Assembly (NCBI GenBank): GCA_015680685.1
Contig: MNCI01022061.1
Coordinates: 11,344 to 54,566, forward strand
DNA from: Gnetum montanum
Lineage: Eukaryota > Streptophyta > Gnetopsida > Gnetales > Gnetaceae
Length of the DNA: 43,223 nt
Direction: 5' to 3'
Within the stretch, counting starts at the first letter, position 1; each line of letters opens with the position of its first letter. The notes under the pieces were generated by a model. The model did not search any database. It was not told the DNA's origin and was given only the letters and a program-made list of their open reading frames with translations. Positions 10,362-19,215 of this stretch are shown one piece after another. Position numbers and translations under genes: made by a program.

Positions 10362-10547
10362 CATGGTGCTTCCCCTCCCAACAATAGGTCATCATGCATT
10401 ATGCACCCGTCCACCAGTAGAAACACCGGTTCCCATTTGACTTGCTTGTGTTAGGCATGCCACCAGCGTTCATCCTAAGCTAGGATCATACTCACTATGA
10501 GATTCATACCAGCGTTCATCCTAAGCTAGGATCATACTCACTATGAG
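10362..10547 (-). pseudogene. rrn16: plastid 16S rRNA gene 5' fragment (nuclear plastid DNA)
   Basis: On the minus strand the start of plastid 16S rRNA is clear despite decay: ATGAATCTCATAG...GATCCTAGCTTAGG, then ATGAACGCTGGTGGCATGC, CTAACACAAGCAAGTC, GGTGTTTCTACTGGTGG, ACGGGTGCATAATGC and GGGAGGGGAAG. Most differences from the plastid sequence are C-to-T or G-to-A. The match ends near 10362, so only about 140 bases of the gene are present. A 46-base stretch is duplicated in tandem. With trnV upstream this is a plastid insert, not a mitochondrial or bacterial gene. Confidence 0.88.
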
Positions 10548-10554
10548 ATTCATA
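10463..10554. repeat. 46-base perfect tandem duplication in the plastid insert
   Basis: The unit starting CCAGCGTTCATCCTAAGC lies at 10463-10508 and again at 10509-10554 with no difference. It covers the 16S rRNA start. Both copies carry the same decay changes, so the duplication came after insertion and decay. Confidence 0.95.
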
Positions 10555-10716
10555 GCTGCCATACTTATATCTTCCTTCTTCATGGACAAAATGGATTACA
10601 AATTGCCTCTAATTGGCATAACTTGTATCCATTAGCTTAGAGTTCACTCCCTAAAATATACTCATCCCTATCCTCTTGTATTAGTCTAATGAACCATGGA
10701 GAGAGCAAAAGGGCTC
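10548..10716 (-). other. plastid trnV-rrn16 spacer with rRNA operon promoter region (decayed)
   Basis: Between the two plastid genes the minus strand keeps recognisable pieces of the plastid spacer: GGGATGAGTATATTTTAGGG, GAGTGAACTC, ATGGATACAAGTTATGCC and AAGATATAAGTATGGCA. In plastids this spacer contains the bacterial-type promoter of the rRNA operon. No function is expected in the nucleus. Confidence 0.75.
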
Positions 10717-10788
10717 TAGGGATAATCAAACTCGAATTGATGACCTTCACCATGTCAAGGCAACACTCTCACGCTAACTTATACCCCT
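10717..10788 (-). pseudogene. trnV-GAC: plastid trnV-GAC copy (decayed)
   Basis: The plus strand reads TAGGGATAATCAAACTCGAA, then TTGATGACCTTCACCATGTC and AAGGCAACACTCTCACGC. This is the complement of plastid tRNA-Val(GAC) with several transitions and small indels; the anticodon GAC is still present. Damage in the D arm and acceptor stem makes a working tRNA unlikely. Its position upstream of rrn16 in the same strand is the plastid gene order. Confidence 0.85.
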
Positions 10789-11114
10789 TTCTTCATCTAG
10801 GAACAAAATAAATCCAAGTATTCTATGGACCCTTTGTGCTTCTTGCACCAAAATTTCACAGAAAATGTTGACCTTTAATCAATATCTCTTTTCATTTTTT
10901 TAAGGCTTTGATGTATTTCCACACCTTGACCCCAGGCACTTTCGTTTCCTTAAGAAGGTAGATAAAATTCATCACTAGAAAAAAAACATTGGCAAAATAC
11001 ATCTTGTTTTTGACAAGTTACCCCTCCCTCCACTTTGTCAGCCTACAATCCTCTTCTCAGCCCTAACTTTTCTATCATAACAAAAAAAAAATGTAAACCC
11101 ACACCAGCACACTC

Positions 11115-11115
<1 letters not shown>

Positions 11116-11195
<80 letters not shown>
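11116..11195. repeat. 80-base poly-C run
   Basis: An uninterrupted run of C, followed by ACC and an ambiguous base at 11199. It lies in intron 6 of the INTS4-like gene. Pure C runs of this length are rare in plant DNA, so a sequencing or gap-filling artefact is likely. If real, the other strand is G80. Confidence 0.95.
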
Positions 11196-11471
11196 ACCNA
11201 TCTTTCAATGAACATAAGTTCCATACACAAACAAGAAAAAGAAAATTCTGAACTCCTTAATTCCTGGAGATATGAAAACAAGCCTGGCATATGATTCTAA
11301 AGAGCAGTACTAGCTGAACCATACGCCAACAGAAATGCATGCTGTTGATTCAGTTAGCAACTATAAGAAACAAAAACATTTCTGGAAACCACACAATATT
11401 TATTAGGTCAGGGATGAAATAAATTCTAAATAGTAGTTCAGAAGTGTGCAAAAAGGAGTAAGGGTAAAAAC

Positions 11472-11567
11472 CTGCTTCACAAATTGATCTACCATGCAAG
11501 TCACAAATGCACTATTCAGTGTTCCCAGATCATATACTAGAGAAATGATCTTCAGCTGTAAGTACAC
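11472..11567 (-). CDS. INTS4: INTS4-like exon 6
   Basis: Donor GTTTTTACCC begins at 11471. Two acceptors fit: ATCAG ending at 11568 (96-base exon, shown) or TTACAG ending at 11556 (84-base exon from 11555). Both keep phase 0. The 32 codons include LKIISLVYDLGTLNSAFV, which corresponds to the V-L-F-x-I-G-x-N-H-x-x-F stretch after the HEAT repeats of plant SIEL proteins. No stop is seen in this exon. Confidence 0.75.
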
Positions 11568-11899
11568 CTGATAACAAGACAACCATTTTCAATAGCTAAA
11601 TAATTAAACAAACTTGGACAGTTAGAAGCATTTTGATGGCCAAGCTTGAACCTCAAAAGTGTAAATGCATTTTCCCATTTTAAAAAGGCTTTAAATGATG
11701 TTATTAATAAACGAATTTAGATTTATGTCTAAAATCAAAGAGAGAGATGTTCCACCCTGCTTATTAGGAACCACAGTAATCCATGAAGATTCAGAGATAT
11801 TAACAAGCATCTGGGTTGCCAAATCCATGGTACATATTTAAGAAGTTTGTGCATAAAGGAAATGAAAAAAAAAATAAGACAAAAGTGACGGATGAAAAC

Positions 11900-12040
11900 C
11901 TGAGGATTCTTATCCAAAATCATTGAAATTGCATCAACTGTCAATTTAAATCCAGAAATGCTTGGCAGAACCAGACGACCAAGAAGCTTCCTGGCTTCAG
12001 AACACACGCCATGATCTGTGTCTTCAAGCATACCAAGCAG
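11900..12040 (-). CDS. INTS4: INTS4-like exon 5
   Basis: 141 bases, 47 codons, phase 0 at both ends, between acceptor CATTACAG (ending at 12041) and donor GTTTTCATCC (from 11899). It encodes a HEAT-like helix pair: LLGMLEDTDHGVCSEARKLL and LPSISGFKLTVDAISMILD, ending N-P-Q. This matches the family's F-L-G-x-L-x-D-x-D...A-R-K-x-L and L-E-x-Y-P-Q ends. Confidence 0.85.
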
Positions 12041-12420
12041 CTGTAATGAGAAATTCATTTACAAAAAATGCAAACAAGGCCAAATAAGTACCAGAGGCGA
12101 ATTTGAATTTTTAATGCTCTACAAAGATTTCTCTACTATTAGCATGTTTGCTAATTATACAAACAGTTCCCATTCCTCTTTATATGCATGTCAATAGATT
12201 AAATAGCTCTCCTAAATATCCCACATCATGAATAGATTATCAGTTTACTCTGTCTATGTGATTGCTCTGCATTGATAAATCATTCAATGATAATCATACA
12301 AAAAGAAAGAAAACAAATGAAAGATTCACATTAAGAGAGAAGATAAAACCACCCTATGCCACAATAGACATTCATTAGTAAGTTCGATGTTAATTTTGAA
12401 GATTACATATTTAGGCATAC

Positions 12421-12612
12421 CATATGCATGTGTTTGTCCTGCACAATAAGGTGGCTGTTACCAGCCATATTAAGCATCTCATGCAAGGTATGAAGGTGAA
12501 CAGCTAGAAAGCTATCATTTAACATATCCATCAACAAATCTAGAGCATTATCTGCAAATTTACTAGAGAACTGACTGAGCCTTGACAAGGCCTCAACAGC
12601 CGCCTTACAGAC
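12421..12612 (-). CDS. INTS4: INTS4-like exon 4
   Basis: 192 bases, 64 codons, phase 0 at both ends, between acceptor TTTTAACAG (ending at 12613) and donor GTATGCC (from 12420). It encodes HEAT repeats containing SKFADNALDLLMDMLNDS and HTLHEML, ending in VQDKHMHM. The motif L-L-M-D-x-L-N-D followed by V-Q-x-x-H-M-H-M is the most diagnostic SIEL/INTS4 stretch in this window. Confidence 0.9.
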
Positions 12613-12735
12613 CTGTTAAAACAAGAAACATACTTATCAAAATGGCATAAGATTTATTTTTGACACCCTGCAATTAAGTATTAATGTGATTGAATTCCAG
12701 CAAAAAAATTGACAATTAAACAGAAGGACAAAAAC

Positions 12736-13004
12736 CTGAAAGAACTCATCTTCAACTCCATGAAGAAAAACTTCAGCACCACTTAGAGTAAGAATATCCA
12801 AACTGGTCATGTTCATTTCTAGGTCCCCATCACCCTCACCTGCTTTTCTACTGAGATTAACAGAATTTTTTTTTATCGCTTCTGCAGAATTTTCTTGCTT
12901 AAAGCCTGGAGCAACACAGATTCGGATATTGGGCCCATTCTTCCCAAAGCATGAAGAACTTCAACTCTTACTTGCATGGCCATGTCCCTTGAGATAGCAC
13001 ACAG
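12736..13004 (-). pseudogene. INTS4: INTS4-like exon 3, one base short
   Basis: Acceptor ATGTTGCAG ends at 13005 and donor GTTTTTGTCC starts at 12735. The first 43 codons are open and match the family (LCAISRDMAMQVRVEVLHAL, then SESVLLQALSKK). TAA at 12873-12875 then closes that frame, while another frame is open to the donor and ends in the expected AEVFLHGVEDEFFQ. The exon is 269 bases; 270 would keep phase 0 and join exon 4. One base is therefore missing between about 12876 and 12893, next to an A/T-rich tract, by mutation or by sequencing error. Confidence 0.85.
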
Positions 13005-15829
13005 CTGCAACATAAAAACAAATAAATTCAAACCAAAAAGTATGGACAAATAAATTCAAGCTTATTTTACCACTTAGATTAGTGATCTATCCTTAACAGA
13101 AATTAAGAAATCATGGGATTGGTCTTCTTTGAAAATTTTGTTAAATTCTCTAAAGTTTAGTCACTTTTTCTTCTTTTTCGTATATTTTTTACCCTTCTAT
13201 AAATATCTAATTTCTAAATATTACTTACTCTTAGATATGTTGAATGCTTGCCTTCGTGTTCATTCATTCTTATCTATCTTGTTTATTTGTGTTTGTATGT
13301 GCTTTCTTTCTTTCTTTTCTCTTTTGTATTTTCACCCTTCCTTGCAACATTGAAAGTCTTTTACTAACTATTATTCACTTGCTTCAAAACTAGTTATAAA
13401 TAATAACTTTTATTTATTGAGGCTAGCCATTATCCATTGTATCATAAAACTAGTTGTTCAGGACTATTTATTCTCTCTCTTTCTAATCCTTCAGAAATCA
13501 TTTGCAACTGATGAATCTAGTACAATTTCAAACATCTTGCAGAAATGGTTTTTGCAACTGATGAATCTAGTACAATTCCAAACATCTTGCAAAAATGGTT
13601 GAAGCCGTGAAAAAATAAAATGCGTTCAAGTGAAAACCATAAGACATTGTTGTCTATGCAAACAGCTCATTAAAATGAAATGTAAATATTTCAAGAGAAA
13701 CCTCCAAGCAACTAGGGAAAAATAATAATAATAATGTCAGCATGTATTACCCCTGGACTGTAACCGGGGTGAGCAGTTACCGTAAGTAGCATGAACATGA
13801 AGCTGAGCTTTACTGCAATAATGCCCAGCTCGTTTCTTTGCAAAAAGAGTGTCATCATGATGCTCAGCTCTTTAATAGCCTTCTGAGATATCACAAATCA
13901 CTGAGCAGTCATGGACTAATGACCCCAAGTTTTAGGCTTAGTTGGGGAAATTCTCGAGTTCCTCCACAACAGGTACTCCACAGAACAGATAGTTTTTAAA
14001 AGGATCGCTATCAGAGTCCAAGAAACCATCCTTGATTTACAGTCAAATCTCTTTTTGGCAGCAGCAGATATTGCAGCTAGTTTCGGGCTGTTTTGTTTTA
14101 ATTCCAATTCTAACCGGATGACCCGAACTGCATTTGCTTGTGACATGTGTACTCCTTTTATGTCATCTAATCACTGTCATGTGTGTTGCTTTTATGACAT
14201 CTCAACACAAGATGAGCTCTTTTACTTAATATAAAAGACGAACTGGATATTAAATGGAACCGAAAACATACTGCAATGGCAGATTCTGAAATGACATTTG
14301 TAATCCAAAAATCAGCAGTTGTGGAATGGACCAACAGAATAGCAAGAATCAAAAAAAGAGCCGTCAGTGGAATGGTGGACGAAAAGCATGCTTATCATAG
14401 TAAGAAATATGATAGAATTGCAGAAGACATGCCAGATTCTGAAATGATTACGACTAAACAGGAGCCCTAAGCATGAATCCAAAAGAAAACTAGAGTCCGT
14501 GAAATCGCAGAAAACTGAAAAAGAAGGCTTTTTTTCTTAATTTCTTGACATGATCATGATTTTACTCATTGAACTAGGAAACTTATTCCTTTGGTCAATC
14601 GAATTTGTTATCTTTGATAACAATTTTGTTAAATTGTAAATCATTCATTCTGGTGAAAAATAATTTACTTTAATATAAACTAATTTTGCTTAAGATACAA
14701 CTTAAATTTTGCTTTTTGATACAATCAATTTGGTTCATAGTTTAAAACACAAATTTATCTGAAGTTGTAGAAGTAGACATGTAAGTTTTGATAAATTGAA
14801 AATCTTTTCTTTGTTTAGCAACTTTAAATAAATTTGTATTTTTAACTATACAAGTAAATGATTTCATAGAAAAACAAATTTAAGTTGTATATTAAGCAAA
14901 ACTGATACTGGTCAGGAGAAAAATTCGTATTGACCAAGAGCCAAATTAATTTACATTTAATCTAAATTGATTTTCACTTTAACAAAATGGGTTTACATAT
15001 GAACAGAATTACTATCAAACATGATGAACTCAATTTACAAAGGAATATTGCTGGGAGGTAAATGCAACAGTGACTGAATCATATGCCAGGCTTGTTCATG
15101 AACTGAATTTACAAAGGTACTGTGACTGAATTATAATATTGTTGTCGTAGATTGGTCATCGACGTTGCGAATACAATTCTCGTTGTGCACAGCTGCTGCA
15201 TCTTTATTCTTTAGGGATTGTAAAGTTAAATCTATCATTTTAAGAGGAAGTGCAGCAAAATCCTAGGCATAGTCGTCAATTAGTCAAGGAAAAGGTGTTA
15301 ACATAGCTGTGGTCTAATGTAGAAGATAGAAAAGAATTTTATTTACATCACATTAGAACTAATAAACTAGATGCAAAAGCTCACTATCTCTCAACTACTA
15401 TTCCAATCAAATATCAAAGTACCATTAATAAGTTTCACTTAAGTTTGCATCATCTTAGAATTGAAAGTGGAAAATGAATTCAACCCCCATGAGAAGAGTG
15501 CACCTGTAGGATGTATAGGTCAAAAGCCCTTAAGGATGAATTGCATGTGTTTCTTTTTTGTGTTGTGGCTACCCATTTGAGACAGTGTTATAATGTTCTC
15601 GCAAAAAACTTATATGATTTATTTTTGTTGCTCCTATTGTTGCTTGGTCAACTTGTAGAGTTTGTCTTTATTTTATCTGTCCAATAGATCCTGTGGGTCT
15701 TCCCATGTAATAAAGCTTCAGTTTCATATATCAATTTCAAAACTAACTTTAGTTAATCAGAACTGTTTATATGTGATCAACACAACAAATTGGGCTCTCT
15801 GCAGTACAAATACAACTGAAATTTTTTAC
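13005..15829 (-). other. INTS4: intron 2 of the INTS4-like gene (2.8 kb)
   Basis: No coding exon is recognised. It contains a 50-base tandem duplication (13501-13600), an AT-rich middle and part of a dispersed repeat (about 15340-15470) that recurs inverted at 20855-20960. A minus-strand open stretch at 13916-14146 has no recognisable protein features and is most likely chance. Confidence 0.65.
13501..13600. repeat. 50-base tandem duplication
   Basis: TTTGCAACTGATGAATCTAG begins at 13501 and at 13551; the two 50-base units differ at two positions. They lie in intron 2 of the INTS4-like gene and look recent. Confidence 0.95.
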
Positions 15830-15901
15830 CTGTAGAAATGCCTCATCATTCTGATTCGCTGCTGACTCCAACTGATGTAACATACTCACCCATCGTTGAA
15901 C
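15830..15901 (-). CDS. INTS4: INTS4-like exon 2
   Basis: 72 bases, 24 codons, phase 0 at both ends, between acceptor GTTGTAG (ending at 15902) and donor GTAAAAAAT-like (from 15829). It encodes VQRWVSMLHQLESAANQ followed by NDEAFLQ. The family has V-x-x-W-G-x-M-L at this point and ends D-A-x-F-L-Q before the next exon. Confidence 0.82.
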
Positions 15902-17631
15902 CTACAACCACACTCAAAGTAATGCAAAACGTTACAAACTCTCTAAATCAATAGAAAAACACAAATTTTTATGCACATGTGCAAGACTTACATTCTCCTC
16001 TATGAAGTTACCACAATTCAAACTAGTGGACTAAGAAAAAAAAATAATACCACAATATAGATCTTATTTAAGTTTTATCCATAGTTAAAACCAAAAGTCT
16101 TAAATTATGAGGATTTTCAAAATCATTTACTACTAAAAATAAATGTGCACAATGTTAACAAATATCAGTGGTCCGAAATACATGTATAGCATGGTAAGAA
16201 AATTCCTTTTAAACAACAAAACATTTGTGGGAGTAGTTATACATGCAAGGCATGAATATAGGAGTTTTAAGGTGTCTTTAAAGCCATATTTTGCATATAG
16301 AGCAGTCCCTGTCTGAAGAATGGTTGACTGAGCAAGAACAGCACTTTCTTATCTTTCTATCATCCTTCTGAATCTGCTATTTCATTCATACGAATATTAC
16401 TTAAAAGGCCAGCTTTCACATTCCTTGGGCACCAAATACCAATGATCAAAAAATCCAAATTTATGCAATGTTTTATCCAAAAAGATCAAAACATGTTTAT
16501 ATGACTGATTAAATCAAGTTTCAACAAAAATAAACTTGTATTTGGTTTTGGCGCAGAAGGAAAATTTTCGTAAACTAGGAAAATCTGGTCTTGACTTTTT
16601 CTATTGATAGGTTATGACACTATTAAGTCTTGTTTTTTTGCTAAAAATGATCTCACGTAACATTACCCAAAATGATAACTCCAGAGATTAATGCTGCACC
16701 CTACTTGCTAGGAATCAAGGAAATCCATGTAAAATTTTAATGATGTCGAAGCTGCCCAAATCTTCAGGCACCATACATCATATAGGCTTCCTACAACATC
16801 CCACTATTTCTAGTAAAAATCCATGTGAAAATCTTCAAATATTGGTGGTTTATTAATTTTCATTGTGAAAAATACTTGCTTTCTTGATGAGTAACGACAA
16901 TGTTTAAAATATAATCTCATTAGCAATAAATCTAGCTTCAACACTATCGATCACTCTTCTCAAGATCTTCCCTTCCTCAAGCCTCCGAAGATTACAATAA
17001 ATATTTAAAGTAATAAATTGCAAATTGAGTATTAGTATTATTTTTGTTTGTATTCAATATCTCGTAGATGATGTATCATCTCCCTCCTTAGATCTTTGAA
17101 GGCAATTCTCTTTCATTGAAGACTATATTCATATACAAGCTGATCCCATATTTCCGCACGCATCAGTGATCCACCATTCTAGCATAACAGAATGAAATCT
17201 TATAACTGAAACGCAGAATACTGTGATAACATAATATAACATCATGTTCCAATAAGCCTCGCTGGGACTCTTGTGCTTTAACAGAGAGCAGAATGCTAAT
17301 CTAAAAGCCATCAATCAAAAATTAAAAATAGAAAAAATTAATTCTTAATTCATTGCCTTCTTCCCTTCCAGAGAAAAGACACCGTGCATCTGTGCTGACA
17401 TGTTCATGCGAGTCTCATGTAGGACACCGTGCACCTGTGCTGACGTGTTCATGCGAGTGTCATGTAATAAACGTTTGTGTCACTTAGGCTTGAGTACAAG
17501 CACATGATTATGAATTGACGAACAAAATTGTAAAATCTGCTTTTTTGTGCTAGCAAATTAAATTGGTAAAGTTGGATGTACTCCCTGCAAATAACTACTG
17601 ATAATAAAATAAAAAGTAAGTACATACTTAC
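15902..17631 (-). other. INTS4: intron 1 of the INTS4-like gene (1.7 kb)
   Basis: AT-rich with no coding exon recognised. It contains a 45-base tandem duplication (17378-17467) close to exon 1. Nothing else stands out. Confidence 0.65.
17378..17467. repeat. 45-base tandem duplication
   Basis: GACACCGTGCATCTGTGCTG at 17378 recurs as GACACCGTGCACCTGTGCTG at 17423. The units differ at only a few positions, two of them C/T or G/A changes, one at a CG site. Located in intron 1 of the INTS4-like gene. Confidence 0.92.
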
Positions 17632-18069
17632 CACTTTAATGGCAGATAGACGCACAAGCTCATCAGTACCCTGAAGCAGGGCAACAGCACGCTTATAACA
17701 GGCTTCAGTCAAGTTAAAGCCCTTGGTATGCATGCTAACCAAGCCCTCCAAAGCAGCCTGTCTAACAGACGGATATGGATCCTTAGTAAATGCATTGAAG
17801 ATATTGAACGCCAGCTGACCATAATCCTCTGATTCTTCGTCTCTACACCTGAATGATACTCTCAGCAGCTTCAATACCTTGGTTCTTAGTCCGACTTTAT
17901 TGCTGCACAGAAGATGCAAAACCATGCGCCCATCCACTTTGTTCCAAGCGCCTCTGCTTTTTTCAATGCAAATCAACGAAGAGATAATCTGCGTCGTTAG
18001 GGAATCGTCAAACATAGAGTGGAANATCCAGATCGAGCGTATTGAGTCATTAGCTTGGTCTCTCTGCAT
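17632..18069 (-). CDS. INTS4: INTS4-like exon 1 with start codon
   Basis: 438 bases, 146 codons, ending in phase 0 at donor GTAAGTATG (from 17631). I chose ATG at 18069 because it is the first in-frame ATG after an upstream in-frame TGA about 30 bases before, and because it gives an N-terminus of the usual length ahead of the first strong HEAT repeat. The second half carries HEAT repeats with DPYPSVRQAALEGLVSMH and ACYKRAVALLQ, ending DELVRLSAIKV. These agree with the family's D-P-Y-x-x-V-R-x-A-A-L and R-A-V-x-L-L motifs. One ambiguous base lies at 18025. No stop is seen. Confidence 0.88.
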
Positions 18070-18468
18070 GATTCGATGATTTACTTCCGCTCTGAATCAT
18101 GTGGGCATGGTTCAATTTGGTTTTTAGTAATGATTTGCTGCAAGCGTAACGGCAAACGAGAATTCGGCTACTAGAATTCATATTTCTTCGGTGAAGCCAT
18201 CTTTGCCATATCATTGTGCTACCCAAAGGTCCCTCTAAATCTTAGGCAACTTGAAGTTACCCGGTAGAAACAGGCGCAGACTGGTCTAAGATGCAAATAT
18301 TCTTCTACACTGTACTACTAGCTGGAGAAGAAAAATTAAATCCAAAACCCTAACAGAGCCCAATGTTGCAAGTTGACCCCTCAGTCAACCTGCAACAAGA
18401 CAAAAGCTTATCGCACCCCCGGGACGACAGTTGAAGAAGGAGATCAAGACACCTAATTCAAAGAAAAT
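18070..18468. other. INTS4: upstream flank of the INTS4-like gene
   Basis: About 400 bases between the INTS4 start codon and a LINE fragment. It would hold the promoter and 5' untranslated region. I see no convincing TATA box or initiator. An imperfect 12-base inverted repeat (18366-18395) is the only structure. Confidence 0.5.
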
Positions 18469-19146
18469 TCAGTTGGAAAAGGTAATATTATTGAGAAAGC
18501 CTAGTTTGCGACATTGAAGTTGGACATTTCCAGCAATAGAGCATTTCATACCGTAGTCAAATTCATTGTAGTTTGTGTTTTGATACCAAGCATCTAGACG
18601 ACATTTCCAAATAAAGAAGATAACACAATCATCTTGAAGGATACATTGAGGAAAACTAAGAGAATGATTAGGAAGGAAGACTTGGAGAGATTTACACCAT
18701 TGCCAAATGTATTGAGAGAATGAGCAATCCCAAAAGACGTGTTGAAAAGAATCATCCGCTTTACAAATGGGGCATTTAGGATGATCAATTCCTAAAAAAA
18801 GAAGCCTATGTCCGATGGGAAGACCTTGATGAACCAAGGACCAAAACAAGAAACGATGCTTAGGTTGAGCTTTGGAAGTCCAAATCCGACGAAAAATAGT
18901 TTTCCACTGGTGATCCTCAAGATGTAAACTCCAACGTCTATTTAGAGTGGAGAATTGAAAAGCTTGCGCATGAAACCAAGATTGGGCTTTAGAGATACGT
19001 AAAGAGCAAAGAGGGGAACCGTCTGGCCAAAACCAATCTTCATACCAAGGAATATTATTATGCATCTTATGCACAACAAAGTTAGAAAGAACATGCTCTA
19101 TGTGTTGGTAAATGATAATATCTTGTCTTTGAAACCCCCATTTCAC
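18469..19146 (-). pseudogene. L1-type LINE ORF2 C-terminus (reverse transcriptase zinc-binding domain)
   Basis: A 225-codon open stretch matches the zf-RVT region found at the end of plant L1-type LINE polyproteins: WKTIFRRIWTSKAQPKHRFL, then the basic-aromatic run with W-x-x-V-H-x-G-L-P, and the zinc-binding pattern CPICKADDSFQHVFWDCSFS followed by I-W-Q-W. The start at 19146 is only the first Met in the fragment. The reverse transcriptase itself is absent; the fragment is 5'-truncated near 19150-19200, as LINE copies often are. It lies 400 bases upstream of INTS4 in the same orientation. Plant genes can carry this domain from old insertions, but nothing suggests a host role here. Confidence 0.85.
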
Positions 19147-19215
19147 TTTTGCCTGTGTCCAAGATGTGTTGGTAAATGATAATATCTTGTCTTTGAAACA
19201 AGAACATGCTCTATG
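19088..19215. repeat. 64-base-period local duplication at the LINE edge
   Basis: ATGTGTTGGTAAATGATAAT plus the next 16 bases occurs at 19100-19135 and again, identical, at 19164-19199. AGAACATGCTCTATG also occurs at both 19088 and 19201, but in a different order relative to the 36-base unit. This points to a rearranged duplication, not to a simple tandem copy. Confidence 0.9.

Larger units (their letters stand above)
8219..11471 (-). other. INTS4: intron 6 of the INTS4-like gene (3.25 kb)
   Basis: Holds no coding exon that I can support. It contains a LINE 3' fragment (about 8945-9265), a plastid-derived segment (10362-10788) and a poly-C run (11116-11195). The remaining parts, 8230-8940 and 9270-10090, are AT-rich and carry no feature I recognise. 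The segment 10097-10360 next to the plastid insert is of unknown origin. Confidence 0.6.
7701..18069 (-). pseudogene. INTS4: Integrator complex subunit 4 / SIEL-like gene, partial and probably broken
   Basis: INTS4, known in Arabidopsis as SIEL (SHORT-ROOT INTERACTING EMBRYONIC LETHAL), is a HEAT/ARM-repeat scaffold of the nuclear Integrator complex, which cleaves snRNA 3' ends. Eight minus-strand exons can be joined at GT-AG borders: 17632-18069, 15830-15901, 12736-13004, 12421-12612, 11900-12040, 11472-11567, 7947-8218 and 7701-7785. They give about 520 codons, against roughly 900 or more in the family, so the C-terminal half is missing or lies outside the window. All borders agree in phase only if exon 3 is one base longer than seen. 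Exon 7 has two in-frame stops. Either the gene is a pseudogene, or the assembly has errors here (two ambiguous bases and an 80-base poly-C lie in the locus). Family identity rests on the ordered match of exons 1-6 to plant SIEL proteins as I remember them. Confidence 0.8.

Noticed and set aside
10717-10788. Functional nuclear tRNA-Val gene
   Set aside because: Stem-breaking changes and the plastid neighbour rrn16 show that it is a decayed plastid copy.
11075-11290. 71-codon minus-strand frame with a poly-Gly stretch
   Set aside because: It exists only because of the poly-C run and has no other protein feature.
13916-14146. 76-codon minus-strand open frame in intron 2
   Set aside because: No motif, no splice support and no family match; length expected by chance.
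18366-18395. Inverted repeat TTGCAAGTTGAC / GTCAACCTGCAA as a terminator or small-RNA hairpin
   Set aside because: Only 12 base pairs with one mismatch; too short to support a plant miRNA precursor or any other call.
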